From: Actinomyces provencensis
Lineage (GTDB): Bacteria; Actinomycetota; Actinomycetes; Actinomycetales; Actinomycetaceae
Reading direction: 5' to 3'
DNA: 33,976 bases
NCBI RefSeq assembly: GCF_900155435.1
Contig: NZ_LT700212.1
Span: 3,255,578 to 3,289,553, forward strand
Shown here: positions 17,918-26,582 of the stretch, piece after piece
Numbering within the stretch: the stretch's first letter is position 1
Layout of the letters: each line of letters begins with the position of its first letter
Notes under the pieces: generated by a model
What the model was told of the DNA's origin: nothing
Database searches by the model: none
Seen by the model: only the letters and a program-made list of their open reading frames with translations
Made by a program: the position numbers and the translations under genes

Positions 17918-19906
17918 GTGATTTCCCACAACCTCCCACTCCTCGCGGCCGAGGCCGCCGGGCCGGTGGCCCCCACCCAGGCCACGGGTGCGGCGTCCCT
18001 GGCCTGGTTGATGATCGTGGTGCCACTGGCCTCCGCGGTCCTCCTGCTCCTGCTGGGGCGACGCAGCGACCGCTGGGGCCACTGGCTCGGCGTGGCGGCC
18101 TCCTGGACCTCCTTCCTGGTCGGCGTCGCCGTCCTGGTGCAGATGCTCGGCCTGCCCGCGGACGGGCGTCGCCTCGACTCCCAGCTCTTGACCTGGATCC
18201 CCGCCGGCGACTTCAGCGTCCACGTCGGACTGCTGGTTGACCCGCTGTCGATGACCTTCGTCATGCTGGTGACCTTCGTCGGCTCCCTCATCCACGTCTA
18301 CGCCGTGGCCTACATGGAGCACGACGCCGACAGACGGCGCTTCTTCGCCTACCTGAACTTCTTCATCGCGGCGATGCTCACCCTCGTGCTCGCGGACTCC
18401 TACGCCGTCCTCTTCGTCGGATGGGAGGGTGTCGGCCTGGCCTCCTACCTGCTCATCGGGTTCTGGAACCAGGTCCCCGCCAATGCCACTGCCGCCAAGA
18501 AGGCCTTCGTCATGAACCGCGTGGGCGACGTCGGCCTGCTGCTGGCCATGATGGCGATGGTCGCGAACCTCTCCTCGGTCGACTTCCTCACCGTCAACGA
18601 GGGCGTCGCGACCCTGCCCCAGGCCCAGGCCACCCTCATCGGCCTCTTCCTGCTGCTGGCCGCCTGCGGCAAGTCCGCGCAGTTCCCCCTGCAGGCGTGG
18701 CTCGGTGACGCCATGGCGGGCCCCACCCCGGTGTCCGCCCTCATCCACGCCGCAACGATGGTCACTGCCGGTGTCTACCTCGTGGTGCGTTCCGGTGCGG
18801 TCTTCCAGGCGGCACCCGTGGCGGCCACTGCCGTCGCCCTCGTCGGTGCGGTCACCCTGCTGTTCGGCGCGGTCGTCGGCTGCGCGAAGGACGACATGAA
18901 GAAGGTCCTCGCAGCCTCGACCATGTCCCAGATCGGGTACATGATGCTCGGCGCGGGACTGGGTCCCATCGGCTGGGCCTTCGCGATCTTCCACCTGTTC
19001 ACCCACGGCTTCTTCAAGGCGCTGATGTTCCTCGGCGCCGGATCCGTCATGCACGGCATGGGTGACCAGGTCAACATGCGCCGCTTCGGCGCCCTGCGCA
19101 CGGTCATGAAGGTCACGTGGGCGACCTTCGCCTTCGGCTGGCTGGCCATCCTGGGCGTGCCACCGTTCTCCGGGTTCTTCTCCAAGGACAAGATCATCGA
19201 GGCCGCCTTCGCGTCCTCGACCTTCGGAAACGCCGCGGCCCCCTGGACCGGTTGGGTCTACGGACTGGTCGCCCTGATCGGTGCAGGCATCACGGCCTTC
19301 TACATGTCGCGCCTGTTCTTCATGACCTTCCACGGCAAGGCCCGCTGGACCACCGAGGCGGAGGGTGCCCCCGTCCACCCGCACGAGTCCTCACCCCTGA
19401 TGACGGTGCCCATGGTCATCCTGGCCGTCGGCGCGGCCGTCATCGGTGGGCTCCTGTCCATCGGTGGTGCCTTCACCTCCTGGCTGACCCCGGCGATCGG
19501 GGCCACCGAGCACGCGGAGCCGGTGCTGCCGGTCCCCGTCATCCAGGTCGCGACCCTGGTCCTGGTGGTCGCGGGTGCGTGGCTGGCCTGGAGGCGCTAC
19601 GGCGCAGCCGAGGTCCCCACCGCGGTGCCCGCCGGCAATGCCCTGACCATGGCGGCCCGCGACGACCTCTACCAGGACCTCTTCAACGAGGCCGTGTTCA
19701 TGGCCCCCGGAACGGCACTGGTCGAGGCGGCCACCGTGGGCGACCGGGTGGTCGTCGACGGAGCGGTCACCGGCGTGGCCGTGGCGGCCCACCGGACCGG
19801 GCAGGCGGTGGCGGCGACCCAGACGGGCTACGTGCGCACCTACGCGTCCTACATCCTGGGCGGGGTCCTCCTCGCCCTGGCGATCGTCCTCGGCTTCCGG
19901 CTGTGA
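17918..19906 (+). CDS. nuoL: NADH-quinone oxidoreductase subunit L
   Basis: This 662-residue antiporter-like subunit is the distal proton pump and carries the long lateral helix. Family marks are GWEGVGLASYLLIGFW with the conserved glutamate, and PLQAWLGDAMAGPTPVSALIHAATMVTAGVYL. Next comes a CAKDDMKKVLAASTMSQIGYM segment with the conserved lysine, then HLFTHGFFKALMFLGAGS. The C-terminus ends in a membrane helix, as expected after the lateral helix. The start is GTG, with a GGGCGGAG stretch upstream and the nuoK stop 13 bases before. Confidence 0.97.
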   Translation: MISHNLPLLAAEAAGPVAPTQATGAASLAWLMIVVPLASAVLLLLLGRRSDRWGHWLGVAASWTSFLVGVAVLVQMLGLPADGRRLDSQLLTWIPAGDFSVHVGLLVDPLSMTFVMLVTFVGSLIHVYAVAYMEHDADRRRFFAYLNFFIAAMLTLVLADSYAVLFVGWEGVGLASYLLIGFWNQVPANATAAKKAFVMNRVGDVGLLLAMMAMVANLSSVDFLTVNEGVATLPQAQATLIGLFLLLAACGKSAQFPLQAWLGDAMAGPTPVSALIHAATMVTAGVYLVVRSGAVFQAAPVAATAVALVGAVTLLFGAVVGCAKDDMKKVLAASTMSQIGYMMLGAGLGPIGWAFAIFHLFTHGFFKALMFLGAGSVMHGMGDQVNMRRFGALRTVMKVTWATFAFGWLAILGVPPFSGFFSKDKIIEAAFASSTFGNAAAPWTGWVYGLVALIGAGITAFYMSRLFFMTFHGKARWTTEAEGAPVHPHESSPLMTVPMVILAVGAAVIGGLLSIGGAFTSWLTPAIGATEHAEPVLPVPVIQVATLVLVVAGAWLAWRRYGAAEVPTAVPAGNALTMAARDDLYQDLFNEAVFMAPGTALVEAATVGDRVVVDGAVTGVAVAAHRTGQAVAATQTGYVRTYASYILGGVLLALAIVLGFRL

Positions 19907-19923
19907 GGGCGGGAGGAGAACTC

Positions 19924-21510
19924 ATGGAAATCACCGATCTCGTCCACGCCTCCACCCCGTGGCTGACGATCCTCGTCGTCATCCCGGCGCTCGCCGCCGC
20001 CCTCGTCGGCCTCGTACCGGCCCTGCGCAGGCGCGGCCGGACCATCGCCCTGGGCGTCTCGCTGGTCGAACTGGTGCTGGCCGTCTTCGCGGCCACGACC
20101 TTCGACTGGACGGACGCGGGCACCTACCAGCTCGTGGAGACCGCGCGCTGGATCCCCCAGATCGGCGTCTCCTGGGCCCTGGGTGTCAACGCCCTGGGCC
20201 TGGTGATGGTGCTGCTCGCCACGGCCCTGGTCCCCCTGGTGCTGCTCGCCGGGTGGCGCGAGGACGAGGGCGGGTCCGAGGGCGGTTCCTACGCCGCACT
20301 CGTGCTGCTGCTCGAGGCCTTCATGGTGATGATCTTCGCGGCCTTCGACGTCGTGGTGTTCTACATCGCCTTCGAGGCCATGCTGATCCCGCTCTACTTC
20401 ATGATCGGTCGCTTCGGGGTGGGTGATCCCGAGCGACGACGTGCCGCGGCGTGGAAGTTCCTGATCTACTCGCTGGTCGGTGGCCTGGCCATGCTGGGCG
20501 GCCTCGTCGCCCTGTGGGCACTGGTGCCGGAACGTTCCGAGACCCTCTTCCGCCTCGACACCGCCTCCCAGGTGGTCCCGGGCCTGTCCTCGGGTGTCCA
20601 GATGGGGATCTTCGTCAGCTTCATGATCGCCTTCGCGATCAAGGCCCCGATGGTGCCGGTGCACACCTGGTTGCCCGACACGGCGGCCGCCTCCCGCCCG
20701 GGCACCTCGGTGCTCCTGGTCGGCGTGCTCGACAAGATCGGCACCTTCGGGATGATCGCACTGTGCCTGCGCCTGCTCCCCGACGCCGCCTCCCAGGCGC
20801 GCTGGGTGCTGTGCGGGCTCGCAGTGCTCTCGATCCTCTGGGGCGGACTCGCCGCCATCGGTCAGAAGGACCTCATGCGGCTGGTGTCCTACACCTCGGT
20901 GTCCCACTTCGGTTTCATGGTGCTCGGCATCTTCGTCGGCTCCTCGGTGGCCCTGACCGGCGCCATGTTCTACATGGTCGCCCACGGGGTCTCCATCGCC
21001 GCGATGTTCCTCGTCTCCGGGTTCCTCACCGAGCGCGGGGGATCGCGCGAGATCGCCTCCTACGGTGGGTTCCAGCGCGTGACCCCCCTGATCGCGGGGA
21101 CCTGGTTGGTCGCGGGTCTGGCCTCCATCGCCCTGCCCGGCCTGTCCGGCTTCGTCCCGGAGTACCTGGTCCTGGTGGGTACCTACTCCGTGAGCGTGCT
21201 GCTGGCCGTCCTGGCGGTCCTCGGAGTCATCATCGCCGCCCTCTACGTCCTCCTGCCCTACCAACGCCTCTTCACGGGGCCGAAGCCGCAGGACCGCGAC
21301 GTCCCCGACCTGGACGTCCGCGAGAAGACGGTCATCACCCCGCTCATCGCGGCCATGGCCGTGCTGGGCATCTGGTCCGCCCCGTTGGTCGGGGCCCTGA
21401 CCCCGGTGTCCGAGGACTCGGTGGTGGCCCTCCAGGCCGCCTCCGCCCAGGCCACCGCGTCGCACACGGTCAGCACGCCTGCCGCTGCTGACGAAGGGAG
21501 CACGAAGTGA
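19924..21510 (+). CDS. nuoM: NADH-quinone oxidoreductase subunit M
   Basis: This 528-residue antiporter-like proton-pump subunit has about fourteen membrane helices. Key segments are FYIAFEAMLIPLYFMIGRFG with the membrane glutamate, IKAPMVPVHTWLPDTAA, LLVGVLDKIGTFGM, and QKDLMRLVSYTSVSHFGFM with the conserved lysine. GGAGGAG lies just upstream of the ATG at 19924. The frame is open far upstream inside nuoL, which is coincidental. The stop overlaps nuoN (GTGA). Confidence 0.97.
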   Translation: MEITDLVHASTPWLTILVVIPALAAALVGLVPALRRRGRTIALGVSLVELVLAVFAATTFDWTDAGTYQLVETARWIPQIGVSWALGVNALGLVMVLLATALVPLVLLAGWREDEGGSEGGSYAALVLLLEAFMVMIFAAFDVVVFYIAFEAMLIPLYFMIGRFGVGDPERRRAAAWKFLIYSLVGGLAMLGGLVALWALVPERSETLFRLDTASQVVPGLSSGVQMGIFVSFMIAFAIKAPMVPVHTWLPDTAAASRPGTSVLLVGVLDKIGTFGMIALCLRLLPDAASQARWVLCGLAVLSILWGGLAAIGQKDLMRLVSYTSVSHFGFMVLGIFVGSSVALTGAMFYMVAHGVSIAAMFLVSGFLTERGGSREIASYGGFQRVTPLIAGTWLVAGLASIALPGLSGFVPEYLVLVGTYSVSVLLAVLAVLGVIIAALYVLLPYQRLFTGPKPQDRDVPDLDVREKTVITPLIAAMAVLGIWSAPLVGALTPVSEDSVVALQAASAQATASHTVSTPAAADEGSTK

Positions 21511-23075
21511 ACCTGCTCAGCACCGCAGAGATGGCGGCACCCACCATCGGGTGGGCGTCGCTCACGCCGGTCCTCATCGTGCTCGGGGGTGCCGTCATCG
21601 GGGTCCTCGTCGAGGCCTTCGCCCCCCAGCGCCTGCGTCGCTCCATCGGCATCGGGCTCTCCCTCCTGACCACGCTGCTGGCCGCGGCCGCCATCGCCCT
21701 GCGGTGGCGCGACGTGGTGGCGGCGCCCTCGTCACTGGGGGAGTACATCGAGGACCCCCTGACCCTGGCCTCGCAGTTCATCCTGGCCTGCGTCGGGTTC
21801 CTCGCACTGCTCGTGATCGCCGACCGCACCCAGGTCGGGGACGGTGCGTTCGCCGGTCAGCCCTCGGACCGTCCCGGTTCCGGGGACGAGGAGTTGACCC
21901 TGCGCAGGGGGTACCAGCGTTCCGAGGTGTTCCCGCTGGTGCTCTTCTCGCTGGGCGGCATGATGGTGTTCCCGGCGGCCGACTCCCTCATCACGCTCTT
22001 CGTGGCGCTCGAGGTCATGTCGCTGCCGCTCTACATCCTCACCGCCACCGCACGCCGACGCCGTCAGCTCTCCCAGGAGGCGGCGCTGAAGTACTTCCTG
22101 CTGGGTGCCTTCGCCTCCGCGTTCCTGCTCATGGGGTCCGCGCTGCTCTTCGGCTACTCAGGGTCCCTGAAGATCTCCGAGGTCGCCACCGCCCTGCCCA
22201 CCACCAACGGCATGGACTGGCTGGTCGTGTCTGGTGTGTTCCTGGTGGTCGTCGGCCTGCTCTTCAAGATCGGTGCCGCTCCGTTCCACGCCTGGACCCC
22301 GGACGTGTACACGGGTGCACCGACCCCCATCACCGGTTTCATGGCGGCAGGCGTCAAGGTCGCGGCCTTCGGCGCGCTGCTGCGCTTCTACCAGACGGTG
22401 GCGGCCCAGCTGGAGTGGGACCTCATCGGGGTCCTCGCCGTGGTGGCGCTGTTGACCATGGTCGTGGGCACCTTCGCCGGCATCGTCCAGGACGACGTCA
22501 AGCGGATGCTCGCCTACTCCTCCATCGCACACGCCGGGTTCATCCTCATCGGGGTGCTCTCGGTCCACAAGGGTTCCGCCGGAGCCGTGCTCTTCTACGT
22601 CCTGGCCTACGGCCTGGCCACGGTGGGCGCCTTCGCGGTGGCCACGCTGGTGCGCTCCCGTGACGCCGAGGGCGCCACGGGTGGCGAGGTCGGCACCTTG
22701 GAGCGTTGGGCCGGGCTGGGGAAGCGTTCGCCCTTCGTGGCCGGCGCGATGCTCCTGTTCCTGCTCTCCTTCGCGGGCATCCCGCTGACCGCAGGGTTCA
22801 TCGGGAAGTTCCTGGTCTTCGCGGACGGCTTCGCGGGTGGCCTGGGCTGGCTGGTGGTCGTGGCACTGGTGTGCTCGGCCGTCACCGCGTTCTACTACTT
22901 CCGCCTGGTCAGGCTCATGTTCTTCACCGAGCCCGCGGAGCGGACCGTCGTCGTGCGCTCCGAGGGATTCACCGCAGTTGCGGTGGGGGTGTGTGCTCTG
23001 GGTACGATCGTGCTGGGTGTCTTCCCGAACCCGGTCCTGTCCCTCCTCAACCAGGTGGTCATTCTCCTCCCGTGA
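21507..23075 (+). CDS. nuoN: NADH-quinone oxidoreductase subunit N
   Basis: This 522-residue antiporter-like subunit next to NuoK completes the fourteen-gene complex I set. It has the ALEVMSLPLYILTA helix, FKIGAAPFHAWTPDVYTGAPTP, and the VQDDVKRMLAYSSIAHAGF segment with the conserved lysine. A loop of about 30 hydrophilic residues follows the third helix. The GTG start overlaps the nuoM stop, and the TGA overlaps the GTG of the prenyl synthase, so quinone-tail synthesis is coupled to the end of the complex I operon. Confidence 0.97.
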   Translation: MNLLSTAEMAAPTIGWASLTPVLIVLGGAVIGVLVEAFAPQRLRRSIGIGLSLLTTLLAAAAIALRWRDVVAAPSSLGEYIEDPLTLASQFILACVGFLALLVIADRTQVGDGAFAGQPSDRPGSGDEELTLRRGYQRSEVFPLVLFSLGGMMVFPAADSLITLFVALEVMSLPLYILTATARRRRQLSQEAALKYFLLGAFASAFLLMGSALLFGYSGSLKISEVATALPTTNGMDWLVVSGVFLVVVGLLFKIGAAPFHAWTPDVYTGAPTPITGFMAAGVKVAAFGALLRFYQTVAAQLEWDLIGVLAVVALLTMVVGTFAGIVQDDVKRMLAYSSIAHAGFILIGVLSVHKGSAGAVLFYVLAYGLATVGAFAVATLVRSRDAEGATGGEVGTLERWAGLGKRSPFVAGAMLLFLLSFAGIPLTAGFIGKFLVFADGFAGGLGWLVVVALVCSAVTAFYYFRLVRLMFFTEPAERTVVVRSEGFTAVAVGVCALGTIVLGVFPNPVLSLLNQVVILLP

Positions 23076-24085
23076 CATCCACTCCCCCCGACCTCCACGC
23101 ACCGGGGCTCGAGGCGCGCATCGCCCCGGCCCTCGAGGCCGTCGAGTCGTCCCTCCAGGATGCGGTGCGCGGTTCGCGTGACCTCGTCGACGAACTCACC
23201 TCGCACCTGGCGCGGGCCGGGGGGAAACGGATCCGACCCCTGCTCACCCTGGTGTGTGCCCAGCTGGGGGACCCGGAACTGGCGGTGTCGGACAATGTCA
23301 TCGCCGCAGCCACCGCCATGGAGCTCACGCACCTGGCATCGCTGTACCACGACGACGTCATGGACTCCGCGCCCACGCGTCGTGGGGTGCCCTCCGCACA
23401 GCACGTGTGGGGGAACAACCGGGCGATCCTGGCCGGCGACGTCCTCTTCGCGAGGGCCTCGAAGCTGATCGCACAGCTGGGACCGGACTCGGTCTCCTAC
23501 CACGCCGACACCTTCGAGCGACTGTGCCTGGGACAGCTCGACGAGACCTTCGGGCCGCTGCCCGATTCGGATGCGGTGGACTTCTACGTCCACGTCCTGG
23601 CGGACAAGACCGGGTCCCTGCTGTCGGCGGCCGCCCACTTCGGGGCCTTCCACGGGGGCGCGGGGCTGGAGGTCGCAGGGGTCGTCGCCACCTTCGGTGA
23701 GCGCATCGGTGTGGCCTTCCAGGTCGCCGACGACGTTCTGGACCTGGTCTCCACCGAGGAGACCTCCGGCAAGACGCCGGGTACGGACCTGCGGGAGGGT
23801 GTGGACACCCTCCCGGTGCTGCTGCTGCGGCGGCGGGAGGCGCAGGGGACCCTGGACGGGGAGGGCGAGGGGATCCTCGTGGACCTGGCCGGGGACCTCA
23901 GCTCCGACGAGGCTCTGGCCGCCGTCGTCACGCGCCTGCGGGCCCACGACGTCATTGAGGAGACCCGCGCCCTGGCCCAGCGGTGGGCCGACGACGCGGT
24001 GGCCGCCCTGGAGCCCCTGCCCGAGGGCGAGCCCAAGGACGCCCTGCAGGCCTTCGCCCACCTCATGGTCGACCGGATCGCCTGA
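23072..24085 (+). CDS. Polyprenyl diphosphate synthase (menaquinone side chain)
   Basis: This 337-residue trans-isoprenyl diphosphate synthase elongates allylic diphosphates with isopentenyl diphosphate, probably to the C40-C50 tail used for menaquinone. Visible motifs are GGKRIRP near residue 50, the first aspartate-rich motif in LYHDDVMDSAPTRRG, LAGDVLFARAS, and the second aspartate-rich motif AFQVADDVLDLVS followed by KTPGTDLREG. The GTG start shares four bases with the nuoN stop. Equivalent genes are called ispB, hepT or grcC1. Chain length cannot be read reliably from sequence. A MenA prenyltransferase, the next enzyme, is not in the window. Confidence 0.92.
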   Translation: MTSTPPDLHAPGLEARIAPALEAVESSLQDAVRGSRDLVDELTSHLARAGGKRIRPLLTLVCAQLGDPELAVSDNVIAAATAMELTHLASLYHDDVMDSAPTRRGVPSAQHVWGNNRAILAGDVLFARASKLIAQLGPDSVSYHADTFERLCLGQLDETFGPLPDSDAVDFYVHVLADKTGSLLSAAAHFGAFHGGAGLEVAGVVATFGERIGVAFQVADDVLDLVSTEETSGKTPGTDLREGVDTLPVLLLRRREAQGTLDGEGEGILVDLAGDLSSDEALAAVVTRLRAHDVIEETRALAQRWADDAVAALEPLPEGEPKDALQAFAHLMVDRIA

Positions 24086-24097
24086 CCCCCACCCCGG

Positions 24098-24166
24098 CGA
24101 AGTCCGCTCTGTTCGGGGTTCGAAGTCCGCTCTGTTCGGGGGTCGAAGTCCGCTCACTTCTGGGCG
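24098..24166 (-). repeat. 23-bp repeat, locus 2 (three units, reverse orientation)
   Basis: The core CGAAGTCCGCTCTG, the reverse complement of the locus 1 core, starts at 24098 and 24121. A variant ending in CAC starts at 24144, at the same 23-base period. A fourth, badly decayed copy may follow near 24165. The array begins 13 bases after the prenyl synthase stop, in the gap between two converging genes, so here it is not upstream of any gene. Confidence 0.88.
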
Positions 24167-24203
24167 TGAGGTCCGTCCCTTCCCTGCGGCCCGGGCACGA
24201 GGA

Positions 24204-24233
24204 GGGGGTCGGGCGCACACGCGCCCGACCCCC
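24204..24233. terminator. Strong bidirectional hairpin between converging genes
   Basis: GGGGGTCGGGCGC, a four-base ACAC loop, and GCGCCCGACCCCC form a perfect 13-bp stem. It sits between the stop of the prenyl synthase (24085) and the stop of leftward aztD (24250), so it can end transcripts from both sides. No T-run is seen on either strand. Confidence 0.75.
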
Positions 24234-24249
24234 GAAGTGCACCCCTGTG

Positions 24250-25524
24250 TCAGCTGGCTCGCACCAGCGCCACCTCGTTCGGGGCCACACCGACCTCCAC
24301 GGAGGTCACGGTCCCGTCGCTGAGATCGACCTTGTGAACCGTCTGCGTGGCCGGCTCGGTCACCCAGGCCGTGTCACCGTCCACGACCAGGGCCGGGTGC
24401 GCCTGCTGCCAGGGCTCGGGGCCCTCCCACGCGGCCACGACCGGGATCGAATCGGTGAGCGCCTTCGTGGTGACATCGACGTGGTGCAGGGAGCCGTCGG
24501 TCCCGAGCACCCAGGCGTTGCCCTCCGCGTCGCGTCCGACGCCGCGCCACGTGTACTGGACGCCCTCGGGCATGTCGATCACGTCGAACGTGGCTGCCTC
24601 GGTGTCCACGAAACCGATCTGGTCCAGGACGACGCCCTCCGCATCGGGGTCGGTGCGGTGGTCGACCACGGCGATGGGGGAGCCCTCGGCGACATAGGTG
24701 TTGCCGACTCGGCCGTAGTCACCGGCAGGACTGGGGATCTTCTCCCAGGCCCCGTTGCGGAGCAGGATCACGCCGTCCTCGCAGCCCAGCACGACCGCTT
24801 CGCCAGCCGCCACACCCTCACCGTGGACACTGGGGCACGTCTCGATCCGGCTGATCTCGGTCCCCGAGGCGTCCTGGAGGAGTGCACCGCTGCGGGACTC
24901 GGAGTCCCCGAGGGTGCGCACCAGGTTCCCGTCCTCCAGTTCCACCGCGACCCCGTGATGGGCGGCCTCGGAGTGGATGACGGTGCCCTCGGGCAGGGTG
25001 GCGACGGTGTCGTCCGCGGAGGATCCCAGCGCGGAGGTGTCGAGGAGGGTGATGTCGCCGGTGCCGTCGTCGAAGAGGACGGTGTGCCCCGCGTGGCGGA
25101 CCACGTGCCCCGGGGTGGTCGCCGGGAAGACCAGGTCCGTGAGGCCCGCACTCCCACCACCGGCACCGGTGGAGAGCACCTGGAACCCGCCCTCGGTGGA
25201 GACGAGCACGTGCTCCCCGTCGCCGAAGCTGTTGAGGCGGTTGAAGCCCTCCAGTGGGAGGTCCGCGACCTCGGAGAGGTCGTCCGCGTCGATGACACGG
25301 ATGCCGCCGTCGTAGGTGAAGGCGAAGCGGTCGCCCCCGTCGGTGTCTCCGGCTGCTGCGGCGCCGCGGGAGGTGCCGGACCCGGACTGCGTCGCGTCCC
25401 CTGAGGTCGGGGAGGAGGCGCCCCCGGAACAGGCGGAGAGGGCGAGGACGCCCACTCCGGCCGTGGCCAGGACGGCGCTTCGGATGCCGTGTCGGCGCGC
25501 TCCGCGGTGGGTGCTGTGGTGCAT
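24250..25524 (-). CDS. aztD: AztD-type zinc metallochaperone, propeller lipoprotein
   Basis: This 424-residue protein is probably the extracytoplasmic zinc chaperone that passes zinc to AztC. The N-terminus is a lipoprotein signal: basic, His-containing, then a hydrophobic stretch and lipobox LSAC with C32. After a Ser/Gly-rich linker come repeated beta-propeller blades (FAFTYDGGIRVIDADDL, GEHVLVSTEGGFQVL and others). A likely metal-relevant segment holds C230, H234, E236 and C248 (TCPSVHGE then LGCEDG). The family assignment rests on the N-terminal blade pattern and the adjacent AztC, AztB and AztA. The ATG at 25524 has AAGGGA upstream; the open frame beyond it runs through a simple repeat and is not coding. 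Alternative: an unrelated YncE-like propeller. Confidence 0.78.
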   Translation of the reverse strand: MHHSTHRGARRHGIRSAVLATAGVGVLALSACSGGASSPTSGDATQSGSGTSRGAAAAGDTDGGDRFAFTYDGGIRVIDADDLSEVADLPLEGFNRLNSFGDGEHVLVSTEGGFQVLSTGAGGGSAGLTDLVFPATTPGHVVRHAGHTVLFDDGTGDITLLDTSALGSSADDTVATLPEGTVIHSEAAHHGVAVELEDGNLVRTLGDSESRSGALLQDASGTEISRIETCPSVHGEGVAAGEAVVLGCEDGVILLRNGAWEKIPSPAGDYGRVGNTYVAEGSPIAVVDHRTDPDAEGVVLDQIGFVDTEAATFDVIDMPEGVQYTWRGVGRDAEGNAWVLGTDGSLHHVDVTTKALTDSIPVVAAWEGPEPWQQAHPALVVDGDTAWVTEPATQTVHKVDLSDGTVTSVEVGVAPNEVALVRAS

Positions 25525-25540
25525 GGTCAGGTGTCCCTTC

Positions 25541-25585
25541 GGTGGTGATGGTGATGGTGATGGTGATGGATGGGATGGGATGGGG
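25541..25585. repeat. Simple sequence repeat in the aztD leader
   Basis: Four perfect GGTGAT hexamers (25544-25567) run into GGGAT pentamers (to 25585). On the sense strand of aztD this is a run of CATCAC/CCATC about 20 bases upstream of the ATG, just before the ribosome site. Slippage here could alter expression but not the reading frame of aztD. Confidence 0.85.
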
Positions 25586-25623
25586 TCGCGACGGACGCGG
25601 GCGTGCCCGGTGCCGGGACCGCT

Positions 25624-25666
25624 GGTGACGGGGGCGCTCTGCTGTGTCACGGTGACGAGGGCGCTC
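25624..25666. repeat. 16-bp direct repeat pair between aztC and aztD
   Basis: GGTGACGGGGGCGCTC (25624-25639) and GGTGACGAGGGCGCTC (25651-25666) match at 15 of 16 bases and lie 27 bases apart, start to start. A small palindrome, GTCAC-G-GTGAC, spans 25646-25656 at the start of the second copy. The pair lies in the 152-bp gap just downstream of the aztC stop and upstream of aztD. It could be a paired protein site or a small duplication; neither can be shown here. Confidence 0.7.
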
Positions 25667-25676
25667 CCGGTGGGTG

Positions 25677-26582
25677 TCAGGTCAGTGCCTCCTCGATCCG
25701 GTCGGTGTTGACGCGCATCATGTCGAGGTAGGTCGGTGCCTCGTCCTCGGGCCCGCTGAGGGACTCGGTGAAGAGGGGGACGACCCGGACCTCGATCCCC
25801 GTGTGCTCCGCGAGTGCCTGCACCAGCCGATCGGGTTGGGAGGAGTCGGCGAAGATCGCGGGCACCCCGGCCTCGCGCACGGCGTCGGCCAGGTCGGCCA
25901 GGTCCGAGGCGCTGGGAGCGGCCAGGGTCGCGCCTCCGGGGATGACGGCCCCGATGACGCGGAAGCCGTAGCGTTCGGCGAGGTAGCCGAAGACGTGGTG
26001 GTTCGTGACGAGCGCGCGGCGCTCGGTCGGGATCGCCGAGAAGCGCGCCGTCATGTCACGGTCCAGGTCGGAGAGCTCCTCCAGGTAGGTCGTGGTGGCG
26101 CCGTGTAGGGCGTCGGTGTCGATGCCCTCGACGTTCTCCGCGATCGTTCCCTCCAGGGCGGTGACGACCTCGGCCATGACCGTCGGGTCCGTCCAGAAGT
26201 GAGGATCGGGACCTGAGGCATCCTCGCTGTCGTACTCCGGGGGGGTGAAGTGCTCCCCGGCCTCGAACACGGCGGTGCCGTGCGCACGTGCCGCCTCCAC
26301 ATGGTCGAGCAGCCCCTCCTCCAGGCCCAGACCATTGGCGACGACCAGGTCGGCCTCCTGCATCTGCAGGGCGTCCCGGGCGGAGACCCCGAAGGAATGG
26401 GGGTCGGCGTTGGGGGCCATGAGGACCCGGACCCCGACCTGGTCCCCGACCATCCGGGAGACGACGTCGCCGAGGATGTTCGTCGTCACGACCACCCGGG
26501 GACCGCTCGCGGCCTGGGTGCACCCGGCACGCGCCAGGGCCAGTGCCGTGGCGAGGACGGCAAGGGATGCCCGGATCCTCAC
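25677..26582 (-). CDS. aztC: Zinc ABC transporter solute-binding protein AztC
   Basis: This 301-residue cluster A-I (ZnuA-type) metal-binding protein captures zinc outside the membrane and delivers it to the AztB permease. Three histidines sit in family motifs: H62 (NADPHSF), H128 (DPHFWTDP) and H195 or H196 (TNHHVFGYLA). It lacks the long His-rich loop of ZnuA, which agrees with the Azt type; an acidic EYDSED segment lies before H128 instead. The signal is short and ends LARAGC21, which has arginine at the lipobox -3 position, so lipid attachment is uncertain. The GTG start overlaps the stop of the upstream propeller gene (GTGA). Confidence 0.88.
   Translation of the reverse strand: MRIRASLAVLATALALARAGCTQAASGPRVVVTTNILGDVVSRMVGDQVGVRVLMAPNADPHSFGVSARDALQMQEADLVVANGLGLEEGLLDHVEAARAHGTAVFEAGEHFTPPEYDSEDASGPDPHFWTDPTVMAEVVTALEGTIAENVEGIDTDALHGATTTYLEELSDLDRDMTARFSAIPTERRALVTNHHVFGYLAERYGFRVIGAVIPGGATLAAPSASDLADLADAVREAGVPAIFADSSQPDRLVQALAEHTGIEVRVVPLFTESLSGPEDEAPTYLDMMRVNTDRIEEALT

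Noticed and set aside
25525-25650. Longer aztD protein starting near 25650, or a poly-His leader peptide from the CATCAC repeat
   Set aside because: The extension would put about 40 residues, partly repeat-coded, before the signal peptide. The poly-His frame has a stop upstream and no start codon before the repeat.
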